Source: Candidatus Kaiserbacteria bacterium
Lineage (GTDB): Bacteria > Patescibacteriota > Minisyncoccia > Phycocordibacterales > Phycocordibacteraceae
Assembly (NCBI GenBank): GCA_026396715.1
Contig: JAPLWH010000001.1
Span: 1 to 32,143, forward strand
Reading direction: 5' to 3'
DNA: 32,143 nucleotides
The notes below the pieces were generated by a model. It searched no databases. It was given only the letters and a program-made list of their open reading frames with translations, and was not told where the DNA came from. The position numbers and the translations under genes were made by a program. This document shows positions 1-10,071 of this stretch, one piece after another. How positions within the stretch are numbered: the stretch's first letter is position 1; the number at the start of each line of letters is the position of its first letter.

Positions 1-150
1 AAGCTTTTTGCATGGCTCTTCTGGTACAACAGCGAGCGGGTACACTTCGCCTTCCAGAACAAGCTTTCTCCGCTTCAGTTCATGATATCGTTAGACCCGA
101 AGACATTACCCGCGGAGTGCAAAAGTGGGTGGCCTCATACAAACGCTTGA
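1..150 (+). CDS. C-terminal fragment of an integrase-core (DDE) transposase, truncated by window edge
   Basis: Frame 1 from base 1, not the listed ORF: KLFAWLFWYNSERVHFAFQNKLSPLQFMISLDPKTLPAECKSGWPHTNA*. Resembles the 'WYN..R.H..L....P..F' C-terminus of IS3/IS481-type rve transposases. Confidence 0.6.
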   Translation, partial: KLFAWLFWYNSERVHFAFQNKLSPLQFMISLDPKTLPAECKSGWPHTNA

Positions 151-250
151 CGCGCCAAGCGCCCTCGTCTATACTCCTTCAACGTGTCTACGAACCGAAA
201 GAATCTAACTTTTAGGAGCGGATAGGCCGTAAGGCCCGCGCGTGTAAACG

Positions 251-279
251 CGAAAGAACCGCTTCTGGCGGTTCTTTCG
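251..279 (+). terminator. Hairpin terminator-like structure
   Basis: cgaaagaaccgc-ttctg-gcggttctttcg, followed by tttc. Confidence 0.6.
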
Positions 280-311
280 TTTCTAGAGACACTGCATCTT
301 TGACATACGAA

Positions 312-416
312 CCCCGTTAGATACTCAACAGGCTACACGTCGTGGTGGGTTGGTGCCTTATGGTGTGCGATGATTCGCACACCATAAACGTACATCTGAA
401 AAGTTATCTAACGGGG
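312..416. mobile_element. Short palindromic MITE-like element A (105 bp), upstream of 23S
   Basis: TIR CCCCGTTAGATA (312-323) / TATCTAACGGGG (405-416); 4-bp direct repeat CGAA at 308-311 and 417-420; internal 13-bp hairpin 358-387. Confidence 0.7.
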
Positions 417-438
417 CGAATACGCATAAATATTGAAA

Positions 439-467
439 CCCCGTCACACTGCTGAAGTGTGACGGGG
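439..467 (+). other. Perfect 12-bp hairpin in the 23S leader
   Basis: ccccgtcacact-gctga-agtgtgacgggg, about 37 bp before the 23S terminal helix. Confidence 0.6.
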
Positions 468-1050
468 AGCAAAGTGTGAATAGTGAAGGTGCTATGTAGG
501 TCTCCGTACGAGAGACATAAGAGTGCACGGTGGATGCCTTGGCCTAGGACGGCTATGAAGGACGCGACTAACCTGCGAAAAGCTTCGGGGAGGCGGTTTG
601 TAGCCTTTGATCCGGAGATATCCGAATGGGGAAACCCTCCAGTTTTGAACTGGAATTCGCGGGGTAACGCCCGCGTAAAGCGAACCCGGGGAAGTGAAAC
701 ATCTCAGTACCCGGAGGAAAAGAGAACAATAGGAGTTGCGTTCCGTTCGCGCGTATGTTCGTGCGAATGGAACGCAACTCAAGTGATACCCTGAGTAGCG
801 GCGAGCGAAAAGGGAAAAGCCCAAACCAGAGTCTTCGGACTCTGGGGTTGTAAGATGTGAACATCGTACTTGTACGAGAAGAGTTATCAATCGTCTGTAT
901 AGCAGAAGCTGCTGGGAAGCAGCGCCCCAGAGGGTAATGGCCCCGTATGCGAAATACATGACGACTCTTGTTTATATTCTTGAGTAGCTCGAGACACGAA
1001 TAGCTCGAGTGAATCTGCCGGAACTAACCGGTAAGGCTAAATACGTCCTA

Positions 1051-1091
<41 letters not shown>

Positions 1092-1668
1092 CACCCCGAG
1101 AGGGGAGTGAAATAGACCTGAAACCGTGTACTTACAAGGGGTCGGAGCGGATGCTTGCATCCGTGACGGCATGCCTATTGAAGAATGAGCCGGCGATTGT
1201 ATATATCTTGCGTAGCTAAGCCCTTCCGGGGCGGAGCTTAAGGGAAACCGAGCGTGAATAGCGCGATTGTAGGATATATACGACCCGAAGCCAGATGAGC
1301 TTGCCATGAGCAGGGTGAAGTTTGTCGAAAGACAGATGGAGGCCCGAACCCGTAGGTCGTACAACGCCTTGGGATGACTTGTGGTAAGGAGTGAAAAGCT
1401 AATCGAATCTGGGAATAGCTGGTTCTCTCCGAAACAGCTTTTGGGCTGGCGTTGCCATATCGTGTGCCGGGGGGTAGAGCACTGGAAGGGACCAACAGGG
1501 AGAAATCTCGTGGTTCCTATCAAACTCCGAATACCCGGCACTCGGGCAGCAGTTAGAAGGTGGGGGCGAAGCTCCATCGATCGAGAGGGGAAGAGCCCTG
1601 ATCGCCACTTAAGGCCCCTAAATCGACATTCAGTACATCACAAGGAAGTGAGGATCCATAGACAGTGA

Positions 1669-1700
<32 letters not shown>

Positions 1701-2544
1701 GAAAGCGTAACAGCTCACTCATCGAGGGTTCTTGCGCCGAAGATGATCGGGGTTAAATGTCGTGCCGAAATTGCGGGTGTGCGATTCTTTCGAGAATCGT
1801 ACGCGGTAGGAGAGCGTTCTGTTCGCGCTGAAGCTAAAGGGGTAACCCATGGTGGAGCGTACAGAAGTGAGAATGCCGGTACAAGTAACCACAATGCGGG
1901 TGAGAACCCCGCACGTCGAAAGACCGAGGTTTCCTCAGCTATGGTGATCAACTGAGGGTTAGTCGGGCCTAAGGGGATGGCGAGAGCCGCACCCGATGGA
2001 CACATGGTTAATATTCCATGACCGTTTATAGAGGCTAAGGAGTGACGGACTGCTGTATGGGCTGCCGGTAATTGGATTCCGGTTGGCAACGTGAGGGCGT
2101 GTACTAGGGAAATCCGGTACACATTATCCCAAGCGTTGACACAATTTCCTCCTTCGGGGGGAGAGAGGGTGCAAAGCGCGGTTTCAAGAAAATCTTCTAC
2201 GCATTAACTCTATAGACGACCGTACCGCATACCGACACAGGTGGTCCGGTCGAGAAGACCAAGACGAACGAGTAAGATGTCCTCAAGGAACTCGGCAAAA
2301 AAGCGGCCGTAAGTTAGCGATAAGGCCTGCCCCTTGCCTGCAAGGGTGGGGGGCCGCAGTGAAAGTTTTTCTGGCAACTGTTTACCAAAAACACAGCTCC
2401 CTGCAAACTCGTAAGAGGAAGTATAGGGGGTGACACCTGACCAATGCCAAAAGGTTAACCACGGTTGGTACTACTACTTCGGTGGTAGTGCTGGACTGTG
2501 TAAGCCCTGGTGAATGTCGGCGATAACTATAATCGTCCTAAGGT

Positions 2545-2751
2545 TCCGGGTTTGAGGCGTATGCCTCGAACCCGGAAGGACTAGGACGGTTATAGGGTAA
2601 ACAGAAAATACACCAAGTTACCTGAGTATGGAGTAATCTGTACTTTGTCCAAAATGACTCCGAGAGGCCATACGTCATAGCCCAGCCTCAGTTTGCAAAA
2701 ACTGGAGCTGGGACAAGATATGGTCCTTCGCCGTGCTTAAAGGAATCGAAG
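2545..2751 (+). other. Small (207 nt) ORF-less group I intron at about L1931
   Basis: Exon continuity cctaaggt|agcgtaattccttgtcggg; exon ends in T, intron ends in G; S-like element acaagatatggtcc (2713-2726); IGS-like taggacggttatag complementary to 5' exon ctataatcgtccta. Confidence 0.85.
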
Positions 2752-3078
2752 AGCGTAATTCCTTGTCGGGTAAGTTCCGACGTGCACGAATGGTGTAATG
2801 ACTGGAAAACTGTCTCGAGGACTCGCTCGGTGAAAATGCACTTCCGGTGAAGATGCCGGATACCTGCAGTTAGACGAAAAGACCCCAGGAGCTTTACTAC
2901 AGCTTCGTATTGGCCCTGCGGGATTCATGCGTAGCATAGATGGGAGACTTTGAAGCGTCGCTTTCGGGTGGCGTGGAGTCGTCAGTGAAATACCATTCTT
3001 GAATTTTGCAGTGCCTAACCCCGTTGGGATCCAACGGGGGACCGTGCGTGGCGGGTAGTTTTGGTGGGGCGCTATCCT

Positions 3079-3985
3079 CGACTTGGCGCCCATCCGACCA
3101 ATAATAGAAAACAGGAAAATATAAAAAGGGGGACTGTGCGGAGAAATCCGCACAAGCAATCTGGCTAAATGCTGGAACATCCGAGAATCTTCAGGTACTC
3201 GCCGAAAGGCAGTGAAAATCTTGAAGTGCGGACAATCAGCAGGGAAGGCTCGCAAGAGAACCCTCAGAGACTACACGCCAGACTCCGTCGAAAGATGGAT
3301 GAAGATATAGTCCGATCTGCATGGCGACATGCAGGTGTACCTAACGTTAAAGTACACATCCATGAACACGAAAGAAATTCGTGAGAAGAAAAAAGATCTG
3401 AAATTATCCAAGCGGCAACGGGAATTAATCGTCGGGCTTTTGCTCGGCGATGGACATCTTGAAACACAAAATTGCGGACGTACGTATCGGCTTAAAGTCG
3501 AACACGGCTCCGCTCAACGCGAATACCTAGAGTGGCTCGCAAAAGAGTTTCAAGAATGGCTTCTCTCGGGCTGGTATGAAAAGCGCAAAGGAGAGAAATT
3601 GGTCTATGGATTCACAACAGTGAGCCATCCGGCGTTTCGATTCTATGGTGCGCAATTTTATCAGAACGGAAAGAAGCGAATCCCACCACTCATCAAGAAA
3701 TTGATGACGCCACTTTCACTTGCAATTTGGTTTCTTGATGACGGTTCAGCAAAATCGTCTCGGCACCGATCGCTCGTGATTCATTCGCTCGGATATAATC
3801 GCAAAGATCTTGAATTAGTGCAGGACGCACTTCGACACTTCGGTATCGAAAGCGCCCTGCATAAGCAACGCAATGAATCACTTCGAATATATGTGCCATA
3901 TGAGGGCGCGCGAATTATCGCCGACTTTGTGCAGCCGATATTAAATGAAGTGCCAGCGTTTGCTTATAAAGTGGAAAACATAAAG
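3079..3985 (+). mobile_element. Group I intron at about L2262 carrying a LAGLIDADG ORF
   Basis: Exons ggggcgctatcct|cctaaaaagtaacggaggag; R-like ccctcagagactacacg (3261-3277) and S gaagatatagtccga (3301-3315); endonuclease ORF inside. Confidence 0.88.
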
Positions 3986-3997
3986 CCTAAAAAGTAA
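3362..3997 (+). CDS. LAGLIDADG homing endonuclease
   Basis: Two LAGLIDADG-like helices: LIVGLLLGDGHLE and LSLAIWFLDDGSAK. Start M13 of the listed ORF 3329-3997 is preferred but uncertain. Confidence 0.88.
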   Translation: MNTKEIREKKKDLKLSKRQRELIVGLLLGDGHLETQNCGRTYRLKVEHGSAQREYLEWLAKEFQEWLLSGWYEKRKGEKLVYGFTTVSHPAFRFYGAQFYQNGKKRIPPLIKKLMTPLSLAIWFLDDGSAKSSRHRSLVIHSLGYNRKDLELVQDALRHFGIESALHKQRNESLRIYVPYEGARIIADFVQPILNEVPAFAYKVENIKPKK

Positions 3998-4319
3998 CGG
4001 AGGAGTCTATTAAGGTTCTCTAGCCGCGAATGGAAACCGTGGCGATAGTGTAATGGCATAAGAGAGCTTAACTGTAAGGGGTACATCCCGAGCAGATGCG
4101 AAAGCAGAGCATAGTGAACCGATGGTACGCCTTAGATGCGGCCAGAGATTAACGGATATAAGTTACCCTGGGGATAACAGGCTAGTTCCGCCCAAGCGTC
4201 CTTAGCGACGGCGGAGTTCGGCACCTCGATGTCGGCTCAACATAGCGCGGGGGTGGAGAAGCTCCCAAGCGTATGGCTGTTCGCCATTTAAAATGTTACG
4301 CGAGCTGGGTTCAAACCGT

Positions 4320-4722
4320 TCAGCATCTCATCTACAAGGTTCGACCTTGTGAAATGGGGGATTGAACGGTTTGAACCCACGAGGAGAATGACAAAAAATA
4401 AACTCACGGCGGCCTTCTATAGGAATAGAGAGGGACCATATCAACTGATATCGGTGGAACCCAATCTCGTTGTGTACGAGAGGGCAATACCGAGGGAAGT
4501 GGAGAAGAGCCTCTATCGATTACGATACGAGCACTCGTTCGGCGAAATAAAGAATATGAGATTACTCGCATTCTTTATTTGCCTCACTTCGCACCCGTAG
4601 AGACTGAATGTTGATCACCCGAAACATTGAAAGATGTGGGTGAAGTTACAGTCCGATCCTCCGAGTAATCGGAGAAAATCCGCTACTGCTTTTCTTTTAA
4701 GCAGTAGCGGGCAACGTAGATG
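4320..4722 (+). other. Group I intron at about L2593 (403 nt), no convincing ORF
   Basis: Exons gggttcaaaccgt|cgtgagacag rejoin to the conserved 23S sequence; R-like cccgtagagactgaatg and S-like gaagttacagtccg (4642-4655); P9-like hairpin ccgctactgc...gcagtagcgg. Confidence 0.83.
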
Positions 4723-4785
4723 CGTGAGACAGGTTGGTCTCCTATCTACTGCAGGCGTTGATTCTTGAGGAGGGTTGTCCCTAGT

Positions 4786-5211
4786 AAGGAATTGCTACTT
4801 CAGAGAGAGATCTCTGATGACAACATGGCTTATAACGGTGGAGCCTTCATATGTTTTGGTTGAGAATTTTCGATGCGCTGGTCCGCGCGCGAAGATTTGT
4901 TGAAAACCACAACCGCTTTAAGGTAATACCGTGGGAAGTCGCCAGCATAGAAATATTTTGGTTGACCCCGTAACGACTTGCGTTGAAAGACACGCGGACT
5001 CATGTGTTGAGGAATCCAGCCCCAGTTTTGTGGCACAGATAAATTGCCATTATCACTGGAGTTTTGTTTCGAACGTTCCGATTAATGCGGAACCTCGTTA
5101 CAAAACTGGAGCTGGACTGCTCACATGGGTAAGATGCCATCATCCTAACTTCGCACAGGCGAGGAAGGATGAAGATATAGTCTGCGCTCCTGGAAACAGG
5201 GGAAGATAGCG
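4786..5211 (+). other. Group I intron in the sarcin-ricin loop, about L2656 (426 nt), no convincing ORF
   Basis: Exons ccctagt|acgagaggaccgg rejoin exactly to the conserved SRL; intron ends in G; S element gaagatatagtctgcg (5171-5186); P4/P5-like ccagccccagttttg...caaaactggagctgg. Confidence 0.83.
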
Positions 5212-5582
5212 ACGAGAGGACCGGGATGAACTGACCACTGGTCTGCCAGCTGTCCTGCCAAGGGCACCGCTGGGTAGCTATGTCGGGTGACGATAACCGC
5301 TGAAAGCATATAAGCGGGAAACGTGCTCCAAGATGAGGAATCGTTATGAGACTCCTAGGAGATGACTAGGTTGATAGGCTCTAGGTGGAAGCGCCGTAAG
5401 GTGTGGAGCCGAGGAGTACTAATATGTCCAGTCTCTCGTGCGGAAATCTGTGTAGCACCGTCAGTGTCCATACTTGCTTTTCAATAGCTCATGCGTGACC
5501 GATTTTTCTTGCTCGTACTCGAGCTTAGAAAAATGGGAATGCCTTTGTGGCATATTCGTATATACTGAACACATCGAGTGTT

Positions 5583-5703
5583 CAGTTCTGGTGGTTTGGC
5601 GGGAGGGTCATACCCGATCTCATTCCGAACTCGGCAGTCAAGCCTCCTAGCGGCGATGGTACTCATCGTTACAGATGGGGAGAGTAGCTAACCGCCAGAA
5701 CTG
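5583..5703 (+). rRNA. rrf: 5S rRNA
   Basis: Terminal stem cagttctggtgg/ccgccagaactg; conserved acccgatctcattccgaactcggcagtcaagcc. Confidence 0.94.
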
Positions 5704-5746
5704 AGTACTCGATTTTGTTTTTCAGATGTTTGTAATAATTTGATAC

Positions 5747-5775
5747 AAAACCGTCACGCTTTGCGTGACGGTTTT
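5747..5775 (+). terminator. Hairpin after 5S, abutting the next promoter
   Basis: aaaaccgtcacgc-ttt-gcgtgacggtttt. Confidence 0.7.
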
Positions 5776-5790
5776 GCTATACTACCCCCA
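5776..5790 (+). promoter_or_regulatory. -10 element TATACT 6 nt before ATG (leaderless-type)
   Basis: TGCTATACTacccccATG; also an extended TGn. Confidence 0.7.
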
Positions 5791-6554
5791 TGTCCTGGGC
5801 AGCACGGCGGAGATTTTTAATACTGCTTATCGTTGGGGCGTGCCTTACGGCATTTCTTTTGACGATAGCTATCGCGACATTTCATAAAACACCATCGTGC
5901 ACTGACAATACTCAAAATCAAGATGAGGAGGGGATCGACTGTGGCGGCTCCTGTCCGTACCTATGTTCGGCACAAAAACAGCCACCGACCGTTCTTTTTA
6001 CGAAAGCACTCACGAACAGTTCCGGACGTACCGATGTTGTCGCCGCAATCGAGAATAAAAATGCGTTCGCCGCTGCGAAAAATGTCCCGTACCGCATTAC
6101 GCTCTATGGTGCGAAACAATCACTCATTCAAGAGGTTACCGGTACGGTCGACCTCTTGCCGAGCGCGACGGCGTTGGTCTATGTGCCAGGTGTCGCGTCA
6201 GGGAAGCAAGTAGTCGTCGGCGCATTCCTTTCCATCGCATCGTCATCGCCGCAGTGGTTTCTGATGACGACTGACCCGCGTATCGTACCGAACGTTTCGA
6301 ATACGCAGCAGGGCGGTACGCCGGACGCGCCGAGGATCGAAGCTGTTCTGTCGAATTCGAGTGTCATTACGTTGCATACGGTTCCGGTCATCGTTATGGT
6401 GCGCGACACGCGTGGCGAGGTCATTGCGGCGTCGAAGACGCTCGTGTCGACGATTCCCGCCCAAGGACAGGCGACCGCGATAGTGACCTGGAATAGCGCT
6501 TTCACGAGCACGCCTGCTTCGATAGAGGTTGTACCGATTATTCCGCTGCCGTAG
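5790..6554 (+). CDS. Membrane-anchored hypothetical protein with short Cys-rich motif
   Basis: N-terminal TM helix; PSCTDNTQNQDEEGIDCGGSCPYLC. Confidence 0.8.
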   Translation: MSWAARRRFLILLIVGACLTAFLLTIAIATFHKTPSCTDNTQNQDEEGIDCGGSCPYLCSAQKQPPTVLFTKALTNSSGRTDVVAAIENKNAFAAAKNVPYRITLYGAKQSLIQEVTGTVDLLPSATALVYVPGVASGKQVVVGAFLSIASSSPQWFLMTTDPRIVPNVSNTQQGGTPDAPRIEAVLSNSSVITLHTVPVIVMVRDTRGEVIAASKTLVSTIPAQGQATAIVTWNSAFTSTPASIEVVPIIPLP

Positions 6555-6559
6555 CCGCT

Positions 6560-7681
6560 ATGTACCTCAATCGTTCGCGTTTCTTTTTTGACTGGACGCT
6601 CTTTTTTCCTGCGCTCACGCTCGCGTTGCTCGGGATACTTACGATGAGTACTTTCGGTCAGGGCGCCTCGCTTGCGCCGCGGCAGCTGCTCTGGCTCGGC
6701 ATTTCGCTTGTCGCGTACCTCAGTCTCTCAGCGTTTGATATGCGCTTCATCCGTCGGACATCCGTCGTGATGACGCTGTACTTGCTTTCGTTTGTTCTTC
6801 TTGCGGCCCTGCTCGTATTCGCGCATCCGGTGCTTGGTGCGCGCGCATGGTTCTCGCTCGGACCCGTGTCGTTCCAGCCGGCGGACCTTGCGAAGTTCGC
6901 GCTCATCGCGCTCTTGGCGAAGTATCTTTCGCGGAGACATGTCGAAATCGGAGATTTCCGCCACATCTTTGTTTCTGGAGCGTATGCATTCACGCTTACG
7001 CTCCTTATTCTCATCGAGCCGGACATGGGGAATGCCATTATATTTGGCACGCTCTGGCTCGGTATGATGCTCATTTCTGGTATATCGAAAAAGCATCTCG
7101 CGGTTCTCGGACTCATTGCGTGCATCGCTGCCGCCGCGCTCTGGTTCGGCGGACTGAAGCCGTATCAGCGCGCGCGTATTGTCTCATTTGTGAATCCAGC
7201 CGCCGACATACACGGGTCCGGCTATAATGCATATCAGGCGAAAATAGCAGTCGGTTCGGGTGAATTGCTTGGAAAGGGGGTCGGGTATGGGACGCAATCG
7301 AAACTGCGTTTCCTGCCCGAATATCAGACGGATTTTATTTTCGCGGCTTTTGCGGAGGAGTGGGGCTTTATCGGTGTCGCGCTCCTGCTTTCGCTGTACG
7401 GACTGCTCTTCGTGCGACTCGCGCAAATCGCGCGCGCGGCGGCGACCAATTTCGACGCTTTTTTCACGCTTGGCGTGCTCATTCTTTTTGCCGCGCACCT
7501 TACGATTCACTCCGGCATCAGTCTCGGACTTCTTCCCGTGACAGGTACAACGACGCCATTCATGAGTTCTGGCGGTTCGCATTTGGTGCTTGAATTTGCC
7601 GTGCTCGGCATCATTACCTCGCTTGCCCGCTACGGTCGCGGCGCGACACGTGATCTGAGCGCAAATGAATACCTGAGCTAA
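6560..7681 (+). CDS. FtsW/RodA/SpoVE-family SEDS protein
   Basis: Polytopic; HSGISLGLLPVTGTTTPFMSSGGSHLVLEFAVLG and GSGELLGKGVGYGTQSKLRFLPEYQTDFIFAAFAEEWGF motifs. Confidence 0.93.
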   Translation: MYLNRSRFFFDWTLFFPALTLALLGILTMSTFGQGASLAPRQLLWLGISLVAYLSLSAFDMRFIRRTSVVMTLYLLSFVLLAALLVFAHPVLGARAWFSLGPVSFQPADLAKFALIALLAKYLSRRHVEIGDFRHIFVSGAYAFTLTLLILIEPDMGNAIIFGTLWLGMMLISGISKKHLAVLGLIACIAAAALWFGGLKPYQRARIVSFVNPAADIHGSGYNAYQAKIAVGSGELLGKGVGYGTQSKLRFLPEYQTDFIFAAFAEEWGFIGVALLLSLYGLLFVRLAQIARAAATNFDAFFTLGVLILFAAHLTIHSGISLGLLPVTGTTTPFMSSGGSHLVLEFAVLGIITSLARYGRGATRDLSANEYLS

Positions 7682-8688
7682 TGAGCTGTTGGCTGGGATA
7701 GGTACACGGCGATGGTGTTCTGCATCATTCGATCGAGAGAGAACTCCTCCATGTTTTTTGCATCGAGTATTTCTCCTACACCACCCACGCGGTTCGCGAT
7801 GATAGGGAGTCCTGCCGCTTTCGCTTCAAGGAGTACGTAGGGGAGACCCTCTTTAAGCGAGGGAAGCGTGAATACATCAAATCCGCGAAGTACGTCGCTC
7901 GCTGGCATAAATCCGAATAGCTTTACTCGCTCCTTGAGTCCGTATTCTTCTATCTTTTTCAGCAAATACAGGCGATCTTCTCCGTCGCCGACGATGGCTA
8001 CGAACATATCTGGATTCTTCTTCGCTTCCTCGATAAGTGCGATCTGATTTTTATTGCGCGTGAGCTCTCCCACGGTGCCGGTGATACTCATGCCTTTCGG
8101 GAAAGCACCACGAATGACTTCTGCTGAGTGAAGAGGAGTGTGCATATCAATGCCGTTGTAGATGCGGACAGTTTTGTGCCCGACAAAAGGCATCTTTCGT
8201 GCAACCGAGAGGTCATAGTTGGAGACGACAATGACCTTGTGTGAAAGGATTGCGGTCATCCACGAAAAGAGATATATGAGCCCGCGAGATATGGGGCTGC
8301 GCTGTTCCCAAAAAGGCCAGCCATGGGCGGTAAATACAATGCGCGGTACGCCTGCAATGCGCGCCGCAAGCGCGCCAACACCACCCGCTTTTGAAGAGTT
8401 CAAATGCACAATATCCGGATTTTCGGTACGGAAAATTTGCAGTAGTTCAAAAAAACTTTTTACATCCGCGATCACGGAAACATCGCGCTGGAGGCTCGCA
8501 ATCGGGTGTGTTGCGATTTCCGCCGCATGGAGTTTTTGGGCGAGCATTCCCGGCTGCCCAAATGCCACTTGGATAGCGTATTCATTTTTCGGAAGTGCGG
8601 TTGCCAGGTCGTAGACATAGCGCTGGGCACCGCCCCAATTTGACTTCGTTATAACAAAAAGCACCTTTGTAAGGCTCGTCGTTTTCAT
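7678..8688 (-). CDS. Glycosyltransferase family 4 (GT-B)
   Basis: NWGGAQRYVYDLA N-terminus; GFDVFTLPSLKEGLPYVLLEAKAAGLPIIANRVGGVGEIL. Confidence 0.9.
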   Translation of the reverse strand: MKTTSLTKVLFVITKSNWGGAQRYVYDLATALPKNEYAIQVAFGQPGMLAQKLHAAEIATHPIASLQRDVSVIADVKSFFELLQIFRTENPDIVHLNSSKAGGVGALAARIAGVPRIVFTAHGWPFWEQRSPISRGLIYLFSWMTAILSHKVIVVSNYDLSVARKMPFVGHKTVRIYNGIDMHTPLHSAEVIRGAFPKGMSITGTVGELTRNKNQIALIEEAKKNPDMFVAIVGDGEDRLYLLKKIEEYGLKERVKLFGFMPASDVLRGFDVFTLPSLKEGLPYVLLEAKAAGLPIIANRVGGVGEILDAKNMEEFSLDRMMQNTIAVYLSQPTAH

Positions 8689-8733
8689 ACCTGCAACTGT
8701 ACAATATATTTCTGCGTTATAGTATGCATATCT

Positions 8734-10071
8734 ATGGCATTTAGCCGTCGCGAAACCGCAATTCTCCTTATGGGGGATTTTCTCATATTGGTGGCATCTT
8801 TATGGGTCGCCCTCCTTCTTCGTAACCTTGAACTGCCTTCTTTTGGTTACCTTCAGGAAAATTTTTGGCCGTTTCTTCCGATGTTCTTCCTTTCATTGGG
8901 GGTGTTCTATGTGTCGGGGCTTTACGAGAAGCAGACGCGGCCAATTCGGAGCGTTATGGGCATCCGTATCTTTGGTGCGCAGATTGCAACGGTTGTTATT
9001 TCCGCCATTTTATTTTTCACGCTGCCATTTCCCATCGCGCCGCAAACTATCCTGATACTCTATCTCATTGTGTCGGTCGCTGCTGAAAGTTCATGGCGTT
9101 TTTATTGGATGAATCGAGAAATAAAAGAAGGGCGGCGCATTCCTGCGCTCCTAATTGGTTCCGGTGCCGCAGTGCTTGAGCTCTATGATGAGGTGTATAA
9201 AAATGATCGATACCTCATTCGATTTGTTGAGCATGTGGAGACCAAAAACCTCGCGGGTAAGAGTGTTGCGGATACCATCTCCTCTAATGTAATGGCCGGC
9301 ATACGGACTATCATTATAGATATGTCAGACCCTAAAGTGGTGCATGACCTTTTGCCGCTCTATAACCTTATGGCGGACGGCGTTTCATTTCTTGGATTCT
9401 CTTCGCTCTATGAAGAGATTTTTGACCGAGTGCCTCTTCAGCATCTCGCGGCAAATGAATTACTCGGATCGCTGCAGCGTCGCTACACGTTCTATGATCT
9501 TGCGAAGAGAATATTTGATATCGCGCTTGCGCTTATAGGCATAAGCATTGCTCTGCCGTTTGTAGGTGTTGCGGCGGCTCTATTACTTGTCGGTGGAGGT
9601 ATGCCTTTTGTTATGAATGAGCGTATCGGAAGGGGTGGTCGCACCTTTCATATCATAAAACTGCGCTCAATGCTGTTTAACGATCACGGAAATCCGGAAT
9701 TACAGAAGGAAAATCGCGTGACGGCATTCGGGCGATTTTTGAGAAAGTCCCGCATCGATGAATTGCCGCAGCTTTGGAACGTGCTTGTGGGCGATTTGTC
9801 GTTTATCGGTCCGCGCCCGGAACTGCCAAAAATCGCAGAGGTGTATGATCGCGAGATTCCGCAGTATCGCATACGGCATCTGATTGCGCCTGGTCTTTCC
9901 GGTTGGGCGCAAATTCATGATTATGATGCGCCGCGCGGGCCGGCTGATGTGGTACGCACGAATCGGAAGGTGTCATATGATTTGTATTATCTGAAACGCC
10001 GTTCGTTTGGGCTTGATCTTGCTATCGCGATTAAAACCCTTCGAACGCTGTTTGCTTTTTCCGGAACATGA
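8734..10071 (+). CDS. Polyprenyl-phosphate sugar-1-phosphate transferase (exopolysaccharide initiating)
   Basis: C-terminal KRIFDIALALIG...NERIGRGGRTFHIIKLRSM...SRIDELPQLWNVLVGDLSFIGPRPELP. Confidence 0.92.
   Translation: MAFSRRETAILLMGDFLILVASLWVALLLRNLELPSFGYLQENFWPFLPMFFLSLGVFYVSGLYEKQTRPIRSVMGIRIFGAQIATVVISAILFFTLPFPIAPQTILILYLIVSVAAESSWRFYWMNREIKEGRRIPALLIGSGAAVLELYDEVYKNDRYLIRFVEHVETKNLAGKSVADTISSNVMAGIRTIIIDMSDPKVVHDLLPLYNLMADGVSFLGFSSLYEEIFDRVPLQHLAANELLGSLQRRYTFYDLAKRIFDIALALIGISIALPFVGVAAALLLVGGGMPFVMNERIGRGGRTFHIIKLRSMLFNDHGNPELQKENRVTAFGRFLRKSRIDELPQLWNVLVGDLSFIGPRPELPKIAEVYDREIPQYRIRHLIAPGLSGWAQIHDYDAPRGPADVVRTNRKVSYDLYYLKRRSFGLDLAIAIKTLRTLFAFSGT

Noticed and set aside
3006-3040. 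aaccccgttgggatccaacggggga hairpin as another palindromic element copy
   Set aside because: It sits at a normal variable 23S helix position and lacks the GATA/GAAAT arm extension and flanking repeats.
4349-4600. 83-aa ORF in the L2593 intron as a homing endonuclease
   Set aside because: No LAGLIDADG, GIY-YIG or HNH motif, and it overlaps P1 and core structural sequence.
6658-7582. Long antisense ORFs over ftsW/rodA, folD, secD and murC
   Set aside because: Typical mirror ORFs from biased codon use; they lack family motifs and oppose well-supported genes.
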